DNA from: Streptomyces sp. I6
GTDB taxonomy: Bacteria > Actinomycetota > Actinomycetes > Streptomycetales > Streptomycetaceae
Length of the DNA stretch: 64,000 bases
NCBI GenBank assembly: GCA_003725745.1
Contig: RHDP01000001.1
Span: forward strand, 3,852,501 to 3,916,500
Direction: 5' to 3'
Below, in pieces: positions 40,677 through 50,288 of this stretch; position 1 is the first letter of the stretch; each line of letters starts with the position of its first letter. A program made the position numbers and the translations under genes. The notes below the pieces were generated by a model. That model saw nothing but the letters and a program-made list of their open reading frames with translations. It did not search any database and was not told where the DNA came from.

Positions 40677-41543
40677 TCAGTCCGTCCCGGTCTTTTCCGC
40701 GCCCCCGGCGGAGCCGAGGTTGCTGTGGATCGCGCGGGCCACCGCCTCGGTGGTCTCGACTCCGGCGGCCATCGTCCTGTTGCCGTGGGTGAGCACGGTG
40801 ATGCTGTAGTCGTGGCCGCCGCCGAGGAAGGCGCCCAGGCCGTGCACCCGCCAGCCGTCCGTGGCGCGCGACAGCCAGCCGTTCTTGACATGCGGTACCG
40901 CCGAGGGCGGCGCGCCCGCCGGGGTGCCCCAGCGCTGTGCGGGGACGACCTCGTTCATCAGTCTGAGGGCGTAGGCGCGGGCGCTGTCGCCGAGCACGCC
41001 GTTCCTCGCGGTGATCAGGTCCAGCAGCCTCTGCTCGTCGCCGGCCGTGATCTGGGTCAGGCCCCAGTGGCCGTCGCCGCCCGGCACCGTCCGGGTCATG
41101 CCGGCCGCGGACAGGAAGCGGCTGACCTTCGCTGCGCCGAGCTGCTTCCACAGGACGGTCGTCGCCTTGTTGTCCGACTTGGTGATCATGTCGAACGCGA
41201 GGTCGGCCTCGCGCTCCGTGAGGCGTCGGTCCTGCTTCTCCGCGTCCCACAGCAGCGTCGCGAGGACGGTGACCTTGACGGTGCTGGCGGAGTCGAACCG
41301 CTGGTCCGCCCGCAGCTCGCACACCGTCCCGGTCGTGCGGTCGTGCAGCGACACCGCGGTGAGGCCGGTCCTGCCCCTCAGCGCCGCCGTGATGTCCCGC
41401 TGGAGTTTCGTCGCCAGCCCGGTCTTCTCCGAGCTGCACCTCACCCGTGGCGGCGCCGCGTGGGCGTCCGTCGCCGCGGCTCCCGCGGCCAGGGGAACCA
41501 CTGTGCCGGCGACGAGTGCGGCGGCCAGGCCGCGCCAACTCAT
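40677..41543 (-). CDS. Secreted class A beta-lactamase-like serine hydrolase
   Basis: A 288-residue protein with a signal peptide (LAAALVAGTVVPLAAGAAATDAHA). The SxxK motif is in FDSASTVKVTVL, the SDN motif in ITKSDNKATT, and a KTG-like KNG in VPHVKNGWL. The usual Glu-containing omega loop of class A enzymes is not obvious, so it may be a PBP-like or other serine hydrolase rather than an antibiotic-resistance enzyme. I chose the ATG at 41543 (MSWRGLAAAL). Confidence 0.85.
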   Translation of the reverse strand: MSWRGLAAALVAGTVVPLAAGAAATDAHAAPPRVRCSSEKTGLATKLQRDITAALRGRTGLTAVSLHDRTTGTVCELRADQRFDSASTVKVTVLATLLWDAEKQDRRLTEREADLAFDMITKSDNKATTVLWKQLGAAKVSRFLSAAGMTRTVPGGDGHWGLTQITAGDEQRLLDLITARNGVLGDSARAYALRLMNEVVPAQRWGTPAGAPPSAVPHVKNGWLSRATDGWRVHGLGAFLGGGHDYSITVLTHGNRTMAAGVETTEAVARAIHSNLGSAGGAEKTGTD

Positions 41544-41992
41544 TCGTATATGCCCCACCTGGCTGTGGTCCTCCGCTTGTCGGCCGCTTTGTCCGAACCA
41601 GTGTTGGTGAAGGACGCCTGAGATGGGGCGTGATGTGTGCCACGGGGGAGCCGGGTGGCGAAGGCCCGTACGGCCCGCCCCGGCGGGCGCGGCCCGGCTC
41701 CGGCCCGCGCCCGCACGGGTCCGTCGCGGCCGCGGACGGGCCGCGCCGGACCGGTCCCCGCGGTGCCGGCACGGCCTGGCTGTGACGAAGGACATGCTCG
41801 TCTGTCTGCGTCTGTCTGCGTCTGTCTGCGTCTGCCTGCCCGCCTGCGTCTGCCTGCGTCCCCTGCCGGCCGGGCGCCGGGCGGTCTGTTTTCCGCCCGC
41901 CTGTCCGCCTGTCCGCCCGTCCGTGCGTCTGTGGGTTCGTGCGTCTGTGGGTTCGTGGGTTCGTGCGGCTGCCGGGCCGTGACCCGGCGCCG
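41544..41992. other. Low-complexity intergenic region with short tandem repeats
   Basis: About 450 bp. It includes three perfect copies of TCTGTCTGCG at 41801-41830 followed by degenerate copies, and two copies of GTGCGTCTGTGGGTTC at 41923-41954. The region next to 41543 should carry the promoter of the serine hydrolase. No gene is supported in it. Confidence 0.8.
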
Positions 41993-43048
41993 TCAGCCGG
42001 CCGCCGGGTGGAGCGTCGCCTCTCCCGTCACACGGATGCCCGTCCGCCCGCCGGGCCGGACCGGCACGGGGCCGGGGACGCGGATGCCGACCGGAGCGTC
42101 CACGCCGTCGACGGCGACGGTGACCATCGCGTCGTGGCCGTAGAAGTGCACGTCGGTCACCGTTCCCCGGACGTCCGCCGCGGCCGGGTCGGTCAGCCGG
42201 AGCTGCTCCGGCCGGAGCAGCACCCGGCCCTCGCGGAGCCCGCCCGGTGCGCCCGGTCCGCCCGCCAGGGCGACACGGCCCAGGGGGGTGTTCACGGAGC
42301 CGCCCTCGGCGGCGCCGCCGACGAGCACCGCGTCGCCGACGAACGCGGCGACCCAGGGGTCCGCGGGACGCTGGTACAGCTCCTGCGGAGCCGCGCACTG
42401 GGCCACCCGGCCGTCCCGGACGACCGCGACGAGATCGGCGGTGGAGAGCGCCTCCTGCTGGTCGTGGGTGACCAGGACCGCCGTGGCGCCGGTGGCCCGG
42501 AGCGCTGCGCGCACATCGGCCCGTACCCCCGCCCGCAGCGCGCTGTCGAGGGCGTTGAACGGCTCGTCGAGGAGCACGAGGTCGGGTGCGGGGGCCAGGG
42601 CGCGGGCGAGGGCGACGCGCTGCTGCTGCCCGCCGGAGAGTTCGTGCGGCATGCGTTCGCCGTAGCCGTCGAGCCCGACGAGCCCGAGCATCTCGTCGAC
42701 GCGCCGGCCGCGGCCGGCGCGTTCCGGACCGGTGAGCCCGAAGGCGACGTTGCGGGCCACGCTGAGGTGCGGGAACAGGGCGCCTTCCTGCGGCACGATG
42801 CCGATGCGGCGGCGCTCCGGCGGCAGATGGACGCCGGGCGCGCCGAGGACGCGTCCGCCGAGGGTGACGGTGCCCGCGTCGGCGTGCAGGAAGCCGGCGA
42901 CGATGCGGAGCAGGGTGGTCTTGCCGCAACCGGAGGGGCCGAGGACGGCGGCCAGCGAGCCTCCGGGGACGGTGAGGTCGAGGTCGTCGATGACGGTGGC
43001 GCCGGGGCCGTACGCCTTGGCCAGGCCCACGATCTGAAGATCGGTCAT
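41993..43048 (-). CDS. Iron(III) ABC transporter, ATP-binding protein
   Basis: A 351-residue ABC ATPase: Walker A LGPSGCGKTTLL, signature LSGGQQQRVALARAL, Walker B LVLLDEPFNALD, and the switch His in VLVTHDQQEAL. A TOBE domain forms the C terminus. It is the FbpC type and powers the permease encoded just upstream; the ATG overlaps that gene's stop by 4 bp. It is third in the operon: binding protein, permease, ATPase. Confidence 0.92.
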   Translation of the reverse strand: MTDLQIVGLAKAYGPGATVIDDLDLTVPGGSLAAVLGPSGCGKTTLLRIVAGFLHADAGTVTLGGRVLGAPGVHLPPERRRIGIVPQEGALFPHLSVARNVAFGLTGPERAGRGRRVDEMLGLVGLDGYGERMPHELSGGQQQRVALARALAPAPDLVLLDEPFNALDSALRAGVRADVRAALRATGATAVLVTHDQQEALSTADLVAVVRDGRVAQCAAPQELYQRPADPWVAAFVGDAVLVGGAAEGGSVNTPLGRVALAGGPGAPGGLREGRVLLRPEQLRLTDPAAADVRGTVTDVHFYGHDAMVTVAVDGVDAPVGIRVPGPVPVRPGGRTGIRVTGEATLHPAAG

Positions 43049-44634
43049 GTGCGGTGCCTTCCGAGCAGGTACGACGGGACGGCGGCGAGGAGGATGAGCG
43101 CGGCGGCGTAGGGCGCGGCCGCGGCGAACGAGCCGGCTCCGGTCTCCGTCCACAGCCGGCTCGCCAGGGTGTCCATGCCGGTGGGCCGCAGCAGCAGGGT
43201 CGCGGGGAGCTCCTTCATGCAGACCACGAAGACCAGGGCGGCTCCGGCGGCGACACCTGGGGCGGCCAGCGGCACGGTGACCTCGCGCAGCACCCTCAGC
43301 GGGGAGCGGCCGAGTGAGCGGGCGACGTCCTCCAGCACCGGCGGGGCCTGGAGGACGGCCGCCCGGGTGGCGGCCACCGCGACGGGCAGGAACAGCACCG
43401 CGTAGGCGCAGACGAGCAGCGGCAGTTCCTGGTAGAGCGGACGGGCGTAGCGGACGGCGAAGAACACCAGCGCCAGGGCCACGGTGATGCCGGGCAGGGC
43501 GTGCCCGGCGTACGCGGCCTGCTCCAGCAGGTGCGCCGCCCGGCCGCGGTGGCGGGCCGCGATCACACCGACCGGCAGGGCGAGCACGGTGGTGAGCGCC
43601 GCGCCCGCCGCGGCCACGCCCAGCGTGGTGAGCGCGGTGTCGGCGAGCAGGGCGGGCTCCCAGGTCGCGGACGAGCCGACGGCCAGCCAGTAGCCGAGCA
43701 CGCCCAGCGGGAAGCCCACGGCGGCGACGACCACGGTCCCGAGCCAGGCGAGCGCGGGCAGCCGGAGCCGGCCGAGCGCGAGGGGCGTCGCCGGGCGTGC
43801 GGTGCCCCGGCCGGTCCTGGAGTGCCCGGCGCGGCCCCGTGTGCGGGCTTCCGCCGCCACCAGCGCCACGGTCATGACCACGAGTACGGCGCTCAGTGCC
43901 GCGGCGGGGGTGCGGTCGAAACTGGCCCGGTAGGAGGTGTAGATGCCGCGGGTGAAGGTGTCGTACCGCATCAGCGACACCGCGCCGAAGTCCGACAGCA
44001 CGTAGAGCGCGACCAGCAGCCCGCCCCCGGCGGCGGCCGGTCGCAGCTGGGGAAGGACGACGCGCAGGAACGTGCGCACGGCGCCGTGCCCGAGCGAGCG
44101 GGACACCTCCTCCTGCGCGGGGTCGATCCCGCGCAGCGCGGCCGCGACCGGCAGGTACACATACGGGAAGCTGACCAGCGTCATCGCGAGCGCGGCCCCG
44201 GTGAAGCCGACCAGCCAGGGCGCGGCGGACAGCCAGGTGAACGCCGCGACGTAGCTGGGCACGGCCAGCGGCAGGGTCACGAGCACCGACCAGACGCGGA
44301 CACCGGGCAGCGCCGTGCGCACGGTCAGCCAGGCCAGGGACACGCCGAGCACCAGGCAGGCCGCGACGACGACCGCGGCGAGCCCGAGGCTGCGCAGCAG
44401 GAGCAACCCGGTCCGCTCGTCGGCGATGACGTCCCAGGCGAAGGCGGGGCCGCGTTCCAGCGCCCGCACGGCCAGATAGCCGAGCGGCAGTACGGCGAGC
44501 GCCCCGGCCAGGCAGGCGGTGAGCAGTAGCGGCCAGGGGGGCCGGACCGCGGCGCGCCGGCGCCCGGCCGGCACGGGGGCGGCGGCCGGGCGGGGGGCTG
44601 GTCGCTTCCGGACGGGTGAATCCGGTGTGGTCAC
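43045..44634 (-). CDS. Iron(III) ABC transporter, fused permease
   Basis: A 529-residue permease with 12 predicted membrane segments. Two copies of the binding-protein-dependent transport domain (EAA loops: RSLGHGAVRTFLRVVLPQLRPA and RSLGRSPLRVLREVTVPLAAPG) make it the FbpB/SfuB type. The GTG at 44634 (MTTPDSPVRKRPAP) lies 2 bp after the binding-protein stop. It moves iron, delivered by the binding protein, across the membrane. Confidence 0.92.
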   Translation of the reverse strand: MTTPDSPVRKRPAPRPAAAPVPAGRRRAAVRPPWPLLLTACLAGALAVLPLGYLAVRALERGPAFAWDVIADERTGLLLLRSLGLAAVVVAACLVLGVSLAWLTVRTALPGVRVWSVLVTLPLAVPSYVAAFTWLSAAPWLVGFTGAALAMTLVSFPYVYLPVAAALRGIDPAQEEVSRSLGHGAVRTFLRVVLPQLRPAAAGGGLLVALYVLSDFGAVSLMRYDTFTRGIYTSYRASFDRTPAAALSAVLVVMTVALVAAEARTRGRAGHSRTGRGTARPATPLALGRLRLPALAWLGTVVVAAVGFPLGVLGYWLAVGSSATWEPALLADTALTTLGVAAAGAALTTVLALPVGVIAARHRGRAAHLLEQAAYAGHALPGITVALALVFFAVRYARPLYQELPLLVCAYAVLFLPVAVAATRAAVLQAPPVLEDVARSLGRSPLRVLREVTVPLAAPGVAAGAALVFVVCMKELPATLLLRPTGMDTLASRLWTETGAGSFAAAAPYAAALILLAAVPSYLLGRHRT

Positions 44635-44636
44635 CG

Positions 44637-45652
44637 TCAGACCATTCCGACGTCCTGGAGCATGGCCAGGGTCGCCTTCAGCGAGTCGAGCTGCCCCAGG
44701 TCGATCTGCGGCGGCTGGAGGGAGTCCAGCGGCGGGACGCCCTCTGCCTGCTCGGCGCCCGCGGCGAGCGGGTACTCCTTGGTCTCCTCGGCGAAGTAGC
44801 GCTGCGACTCGGCGGACAGCAGGAAGTCGGCGGCCTTCCGGGCGTAGGCGCTCTGCTGCTTGTCCGCACCCTTCAGCAGCCCCACTCCGGCGACGTTCAC
44901 CAGGCCGCCCGGGTCGCCCTTCGGGAGGTAGTGCACCTTGGCCCGGAGCTTGTCCGCGCCCTTCTCCGCCGCCTTCTCGTACCAGTAGTAGTGGTTCAGC
45001 AGGCCGAGGGACACCTCGCCGGAGTCGACGGCGTCGAGGACGTTGAGGTTGCTCTCGTAGGCCTTCGGGCTGTTCGCCTTCAGCCCCTTCAGCCAGGTGC
45101 GGGTGGCCTCGTCGCCCTCCAGGACGCGCATGCCGGTGACGAAGGCCTGGAAGGAGGCGTTGGCGGGGGCGTAGCCGATCTTGCCCTTCCACTCGGGCTT
45201 CACCAGGTCGTGCACGCTGTCCGGGGGTGCGGTCACCTTCGCGGAGTTGTACGCGAGGACCCGGACCCGCCCGCTGACGCCGACCCAGTCGCCGGCCGAG
45301 CCGCGGTAGTTCGGCGCGACCTTGTCGAGGGTCGTCGGCGGCAGCGGCGTGAGCCTGCCCTCCTTGGAGAGCGCGCCGAGCGCCCCAGCGTCCTGGGAGA
45401 GGAAGAGGCCGGCCTCGGTGTCGTCCCCTCCTCGAGGAGCTGCGCCGAGAGTTCGGCGCTGCCGCCGTACCGGACGTCGACGGTGGTGCCGAGGTGCTCC
45501 TCGAGCTTCTCGATGAGCGGCGCCACGAGGTTCTCGTTCCTGCCGGAGTAGATGACGAGACCGGCCGGCTCGCTGCTGCAGCCGGCGATGGCGGGCAGGG
45601 TCAGGGCCGTCGCGGCGAGAGCGGCGAGCGTGCGGGCCAGCGGGCGTCGCAT
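44637..45652 (-). CDS. Iron(III) ABC transporter, substrate-binding lipoprotein (frame broken by one lost base)
   Basis: A 338-residue lipoprotein (339 codons) of the FbpA/FutA group. A signal peptide and lipobox (LTLPAIAGC) are followed by LVIYSGRNENLVAPLIEKLEEHLG. The tyrosine pair that binds ferric ion lies in GLLNHYYWYEKAA. The frame breaks at the C run 45426-45429; with one base added it reads LLEEGDDTEAGLFLSQDAGALG and the length becomes divisible by three. I chose the ATG at 45652 (MRRPLARTL); an upstream ATG at 45676 is also possible. It lies downstream of an iron box. Confidence 0.88.
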
Positions 45653-45754
45653 GAGGAGTGAAGGCCTTTCTGACATGACCACCGTCACGTGGGGAGCGTG
45701 TCCTGTGGAGCGGGGACCGGTACCGGGAAGGGGAACGACCGAACGGAGCATTAG

Positions 45755-45773
45755 TAAGGTAAACCTCACCTAA
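45755..45773. promoter_or_regulatory. Iron box before the iron transporter operon
   Basis: TAAGGTAAACCTCACCTAA closely fits the DmdR/IdeR iron box (TTAGGTTAGGCTCACCTAA), about 100 bp upstream of the binding-protein start. With iron the repressor should bind and shut off the operon. Confidence 0.88.
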
Positions 45774-45925
45774 GAGTCAATAGTGTCATAGGTAACGGCT
45801 TGGACACGGCGGAGAGGCTGGAAGTGGCCGCGGGGGAGCCGGGGCACGTCCGCCGTTGCAGGGGTGGGCAGTTGGCGAACGACTCGCCTTCCGCCGTATC
45901 GAAGGGGTGCCCCTCCTCTTCCCGA

Positions 45926-45944
45926 TAAGGAAAGGCTTACCTAC
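45926..45944. promoter_or_regulatory. Second iron box, next to the adenylation/acyltransferase gene
   Basis: TAAGGAAAGGCTTACCTAC fits the same iron-box consensus with few mismatches. It ends 10 bp before the GTG start at 45954, so a bound repressor would cover the transcription or translation start. Confidence 0.85.
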
Positions 45945-45953
45945 GATGCGCCC

Positions 45954-48857
45954 GTGACGCTCCACTCCGCACCCCCCGCCAGTGGCCGAATACTGCCCCT
46001 CGCCCATCGCCTCGCGACCCATGGCGGTCGCACGGCCCTCATCACCGCCGACGGCGAGACCTCCTACCGCGAACTCGCCGCGCGGGTCGCGGACACCGCC
46101 CTGCGTCTCGGCACCGAGCGGAGGCTCGTGCTGCTGCCCGGCGCCAACACGGCCGAGGCCCTGGTCGTGCATCTCGCCGCTCTGGCGGCGGGACACCCCG
46201 TCCTCCTGGTGCCGGGCGACCATCCGGAGGCGACGGAGTCGCTTATCGCGGCGTACGACCCCGATGTCGTCGTGCGGCCGGCGCCGGGCAGGTGGGAGCT
46301 CGAGGAGCGGCGCGCGGTATCCGCCCACGACCTGCATCCGGATCTCGCTCTGCTGCTCAGCACGTCCGGTTCCACCGGCTCGCCGAAGCTGGTCCGCCTC
46401 TCGCACGGGAACCTCCAGGCGAACGCCGAGTCGATCGCGGCGTACCTCGGCATCCGCGACACCGACCGGGCCGCGACGACCCTTCCCCTGCACTACTGCT
46501 ACGGGCTCTCCGTGGTCCACAGCCATCTGCTGCGCGGGGCGGGTCTCGTCCTCACCGGGCTGTCGGTGGCGGACCCCTGCTTCTGGGACCTCTTCCGCCG
46601 TGCCCGCGGGACGTCCCTGGCGGGCGTCCCCTACACCTTCGACCTGCTCGACCGGGTCGGATTCGCCGACATGGACCTGCCGCATCTGCGGTACGTCACC
46701 CAGGCCGGCGGCCGACTGGCGCCCGAGCGCGTGGCGCACTACGCCGCGCTGGGCGCGCGCCACGGCTGGGACCTGTTCGTGATGTACGGCCAGACCGAGG
46801 CCACCGCCCGGATGGCCTATCTGCCGCCCGATCTGGCCGCCGCCCATCCGGCGGCGATCGGGGTACCGATTCCCGGTGGGTCGTTCCGTATCGCACCGGC
46901 CGAGGACCACCCCGGGGCCGGCACGGGGGAGCTCGTGTACTCGGGGCCGAACGTCATGCTGGGCTACGCCCACGGCCCGGAGGACCTCGGGCTCGGGCGG
47001 ACGGTGGACGAGCTGCGCACCGGCGACCTCGCGCGGCGCACCCCCGAGGGGCTCTACGAGATCGTGGGGCGCCGCAGCCGGTTCGTGAAGCTTCTGGGTC
47101 TGCGGATCGACCCCGAGCGGGTCGAGGCGATGCTCGCGGGGCACGGGATCACCGCGCTGTGCACCGGCGACGACGAGGCACTCGCGGTCGCGGCGATCGC
47201 CCCCGGCGGCCCGGGTGGCCGAGGTGGCCGAGGTGACCGCGGCGGTCCGGGTGACTCGCGCGGCTCCGGGCGCGACTTCAGCGAGCCGGGTGGCTCAGGT
47301 GGCACAGGTGAATCCGGTGACACGAGTGAGTTCGGCAGCTCCGGCGCCCCAGGTGACTGCGGCGACTGGAGTGACTGGAGTGACTGGGGTGACTCCGGCG
47401 GCCCGGGCTGCTCCGGTGCCGCCGACGAACGGCGGATACGGCGGCTGATCGCGGACGAGTGCGATCTGCCGGTGCGCGCCATACGCGTCCGGGTCGTGGA
47501 CGAGCTGCCCCGTCTGGCCACCGGCAAGGCCGACTACCCCGCCGTGCTGGCACTCACCCGCCCGGACCGCGGCGCAACACCGTCCGCGCCCTCCGGCGGT
47601 GACACGGCGGCGGACCTCTGCGCGCTCTACACACAGATCCTGGACCGCCCGGATGTCACGCAGGACAGCACCTTCGTCGGCCTCGGCGGCGACTCGCTGA
47701 CGTACGTGGAGATGTCCATCCACCTCGAGGAACGGCTGGGCCGTCTGCCGGCCGACTGGCACACGACCCCCATCCGCGAACTCGCCGGGCGGCCCGGGCG
47801 GAGACCGCCCTCGGGGCGGTCCCGCTCCCGAAGACGCAGACTGGAGACCGGCGTCGCCCTGCGCGCCGCGGCGATCTTCTGCGTCGTGGGCTCGCACATC
47901 GGCGTCTTCACGATCAGGGGCGGAGCCCATCTGCTGCTCGCCGTCGCCGGGTACAACTTCGCCCGCTTCCACCTCACGGACGCCGTACGGCGCGAACGCG
48001 TGGGCCGCGTCGGGCGCAGCATCGGCCGTATCGCCCTGCCGAGCATGGCCTGGATCGGTTTCGCGCTCCTCATCAGCGACGACTACACGCTGTACAACCT
48101 GTTCCTGCTCCACAACGCCCTGAGGCCGCAGGACATGGGACCGGGCATCCACACCTGGTTCATCGAGGCCCTCGTCTACATCCTCGTCGCGGTCGCCGCC
48201 GTCCTCTGCCTGCCCTTCGCGGACCGTGCGGAACGCCGCTTCCCCTTCGCCCTTCCCGCGGCGCTCACCGGCCTCGGCCTGCTCACCCGCTACGACCTCG
48301 TCGGCCTCCCGCACCGCTCGCAGATGACGGACGCGGTGACCGTCTTCTGGCTGTTCGCGCTCGGCTGGGCGGCGGCGAAGTCCCGGACGGCGACACAGCG
48401 GCTGCTCGTGACCGTGGCCGCCGTCGCCACCGTGCCCGGGTTCTTCCCCGGTGAGCCCTGGCGCGAGGTGATCGTGGTCGCCGGGTTCGTGCTGCTGGTG
48501 TGGCTGCCGACGCTGCCCAGCCGGGAGCGTGTCAACCAGGTGGCCGGGCTGGTGGCGACCAGCTCGATGTACATCTACCTGACGCACTGGCAGATCTACC
48601 CGCTCGTGGACGGCTTCTCGAAGCACCTGGCACTGCTGGTTTCGCTCGTCTTCGGCATCGCCTACGCAATCGCGGTGACGCGCCTGATGCGGGGGCTGCC
48701 GCTGGTGCCCGCGGACACGTCGCTGTCCCGGCTGAAGTCCCTGTCCTTCCTGTCGTCGCTGGCCTTCGCGCAGCCTCCGGGCTCTGTGCCGTCCGCCCGC
48801 CGCCGGTTGGCGGGCCTGTTCCGCGCCCACCGGAGCCGGGGCGGGTGGCGGAAGTAG
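45954..48857 (+). CDS. AMP-binding / carrier / membrane acyltransferase fusion protein, iron-box controlled
   Basis: A 967-residue protein. Residues 1-450 are an adenylation domain: LLLSTSGSTGSPKLVRLSHGN (ATP loop), YVTQAGGRL, MYGQTEATARMAYL and RTGDLARRTPEGLYEIVGRRSRFVKLLGLRIDPE. A Gly/Ser/Asp-rich insert (about residues 420-480) is followed by the C-terminal lysine region (PRLATGKADYPAV) and a carrier domain with phosphopantetheine Ser in FVGLGGDSLTYVEM. The last 330 residues form an acyltransferase-3 membrane domain of about ten segments (GVALRAAAIFCVVGSHIG...). It likely loads an acyl group on the carrier and passes it to an acceptor; the product is unknown. The start is GTG. Confidence 0.85.
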   Translation: MTLHSAPPASGRILPLAHRLATHGGRTALITADGETSYRELAARVADTALRLGTERRLVLLPGANTAEALVVHLAALAAGHPVLLVPGDHPEATESLIAAYDPDVVVRPAPGRWELEERRAVSAHDLHPDLALLLSTSGSTGSPKLVRLSHGNLQANAESIAAYLGIRDTDRAATTLPLHYCYGLSVVHSHLLRGAGLVLTGLSVADPCFWDLFRRARGTSLAGVPYTFDLLDRVGFADMDLPHLRYVTQAGGRLAPERVAHYAALGARHGWDLFVMYGQTEATARMAYLPPDLAAAHPAAIGVPIPGGSFRIAPAEDHPGAGTGELVYSGPNVMLGYAHGPEDLGLGRTVDELRTGDLARRTPEGLYEIVGRRSRFVKLLGLRIDPERVEAMLAGHGITALCTGDDEALAVAAIAPGGPGGRGGRGDRGGPGDSRGSGRDFSEPGGSGGTGESGDTSEFGSSGAPGDCGDWSDWSDWGDSGGPGCSGAADERRIRRLIADECDLPVRAIRVRVVDELPRLATGKADYPAVLALTRPDRGATPSAPSGGDTAADLCALYTQILDRPDVTQDSTFVGLGGDSLTYVEMSIHLEERLGRLPADWHTTPIRELAGRPGRRPPSGRSRSRRRRLETGVALRAAAIFCVVGSHIGVFTIRGGAHLLLAVAGYNFARFHLTDAVRRERVGRVGRSIGRIALPSMAWIGFALLISDDYTLYNLFLLHNALRPQDMGPGIHTWFIEALVYILVAVAAVLCLPFADRAERRFPFALPAALTGLGLLTRYDLVGLPHRSQMTDAVTVFWLFALGWAAAKSRTATQRLLVTVAAVATVPGFFPGEPWREVIVVAGFVLLVWLPTLPSRERVNQVAGLVATSSMYIYLTHWQIYPLVDGFSKHLALLVSLVFGIAYAIAVTRLMRGLPLVPADTSLSRLKSLSFLSSLAFAQPPGSVPSARRRLAGLFRAHRSRGGWRK

Positions 48858-49034
48858 CCCCGCCGCGGCCGCTCGTGCGTCCGCCTGCCCGGCCCTGTGT
48901 GCGCCGCACCGCACGGGCCCGGACGGGCCTCGCCCCGGTGGCGGCGGCACATCGCCGCACCGCACGGTTCCGGTCTTCCGGCCCGGGGCCGGGCGGAGCG
49001 CCGGCTCGGACGGGCCGCGGTCGGGCGGGGCCGG

Positions 49035-49802
49035 TCAGTGTTCCCGGTGGACCTTGGTGTTCGACGCCTGGGCCCGGGGCCGGACGACCAGCAGATCGAT
49101 GTTGACGTGGGCCGGGCGGGTGACCGCCCAGGTCACGGTGTCCGCGACGTCCTCGGCGGTGAGCGGTTGGGCCACGCCCTCGTAGACCTTGGCGGCCTTC
49201 TCGGCGTCGCCCCGGAACCGCGTGGTCGCGAATCCCTCCGTCCTCACCATGCCGGGGGCGATCTCGATCACGCGGACCGGGGTACCGACGATCTCCAGGC
49301 GGAGGGTCTCGGCGAGGACGTGTTCCCCGTGCTTCGCCGCGACGTATCCCGCGCCGCCCTCGTAGGTCGCGTGGCCCGCGGTGGACGAGAGGACGACCAC
49401 GGTCCCGTCACCGCTGGCGGTGAGCGCGGGGAGCAGGGCCTGTGTGATGTTCAGCGTGCCGATGACGTTGACCTCGAACATCTGACGCCAGTCCGCCGGG
49501 TCGCCGGTCGCGACCGGGTCGGCACCGATGGCCCCGCCCGCATTGTTGACCAGGACCTTCACGGGGCCGGAGCCGTCGAGGGAAGCCGCGAGGGCGTCCA
49601 CGGCGGCGCGGTCCGTGACGTCGAGGGCGTGGGCCCGGGCCCGGTGCCCGGCCTCCGTCAGCTCGGCGGCGAGGGCTTCGACCCGCTCCTTGCGCCGGGC
49701 GGTGAGTACCACGTGGTAGCCGGCCGCGGCGAGACTCCGCGCGGTGGCGGCCCCGATTCCGCTGCTCGCTCCGGTGACGACGGCTATGGGCGTGGCGGTC
49801 AT
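49035..49802 (-). CDS. Short-chain dehydrogenase/reductase (SDR)
   Basis: A 255-residue classical SDR: TGASSGIGAATA (NAD(P)-binding), NNAGG, catalytic Ser in VVVLSSTAGHATY, Tyr and Lys in GYVAAKHGEHVLAETL (YxxxK), and APGMVRTEGFATTRF. It belongs to the YdfG/serine-3-dehydrogenase-like group, oxidising hydroxy acids or similar. I chose the ATG at 49802 (MTATPIAVVTGAS). Confidence 0.92.
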   Translation of the reverse strand: MTATPIAVVTGASSGIGAATARSLAAAGYHVVLTARRKERVEALAAELTEAGHRARAHALDVTDRAAVDALAASLDGSGPVKVLVNNAGGAIGADPVATGDPADWRQMFEVNVIGTLNITQALLPALTASGDGTVVVLSSTAGHATYEGGAGYVAAKHGEHVLAETLRLEIVGTPVRVIEIAPGMVRTEGFATTRFRGDAEKAAKVYEGVAQPLTAEDVADTVTWAVTRPAHVNIDLLVVRPRAQASNTKVHREH

Positions 49803-49853
49803 GGCGGCTCCCGGGTCGGATGATCGTTGCCACACGCCAGGATAGGCAGAGGG

Positions 49854-50189
49854 TCAGCGGCCGCGCGGTGCGTACATGATCACCGCCATGCCCACCAGGC
49901 AGACCAGGGCGCCCACAACGTCCCAGCGGTCGGGGCGGTAGCCGTCGGCGACCATGCCCCAGGCGATCGAACCCGCGACGAACACCCCGCCGTAGGCCGC
50001 GAGAACGCGTCCGAAGTCGTCCTGAGGCTGGAACGTGGCCACGAACCCGTATGCCCCCAGAGCGAGAACGCCCGCGCCGATCCAGACCCAGCCCCGGTGC
50101 TCCCGCACTCCCTGCCAGACCAGCCAGGCGCCGCCGATCTCGCAGACGGCGGCGACGACGAACAGGAACACGGAGCGGGCGACGACCAT
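49854..50189 (-). CDS. YnfA (UPF0060) family membrane protein
   Basis: A 111-residue protein with four membrane segments of the small multidrug resistance-like UPF0060 family: [96 protein letters not shown]. The AYGG and PQDDFGR pieces are diagnostic. The function is unsure; export of small molecules has been proposed. It sits between the SDR and the flavin monooxygenase genes. Confidence 0.92.
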   Translation of the reverse strand: MVVARSVFLFVVAAVCEIGGAWLVWQGVREHRGWVWIGAGVLALGAYGFVATFQPQDDFGRVLAAYGGVFVAGSIAWGMVADGYRPDRWDVVGALVCLVGMAVIMYAPRGR

Positions 50190-50288
50190 GGGGGCAGCTT
50201 GGCACGGCCGGTCGCGGTGGCCAGGACGCGGGGCCGGTCCGCGCATGGTCCGGGCCGTGCCGCGCGTGTGCGCCGCCGCGCCGCGCGC

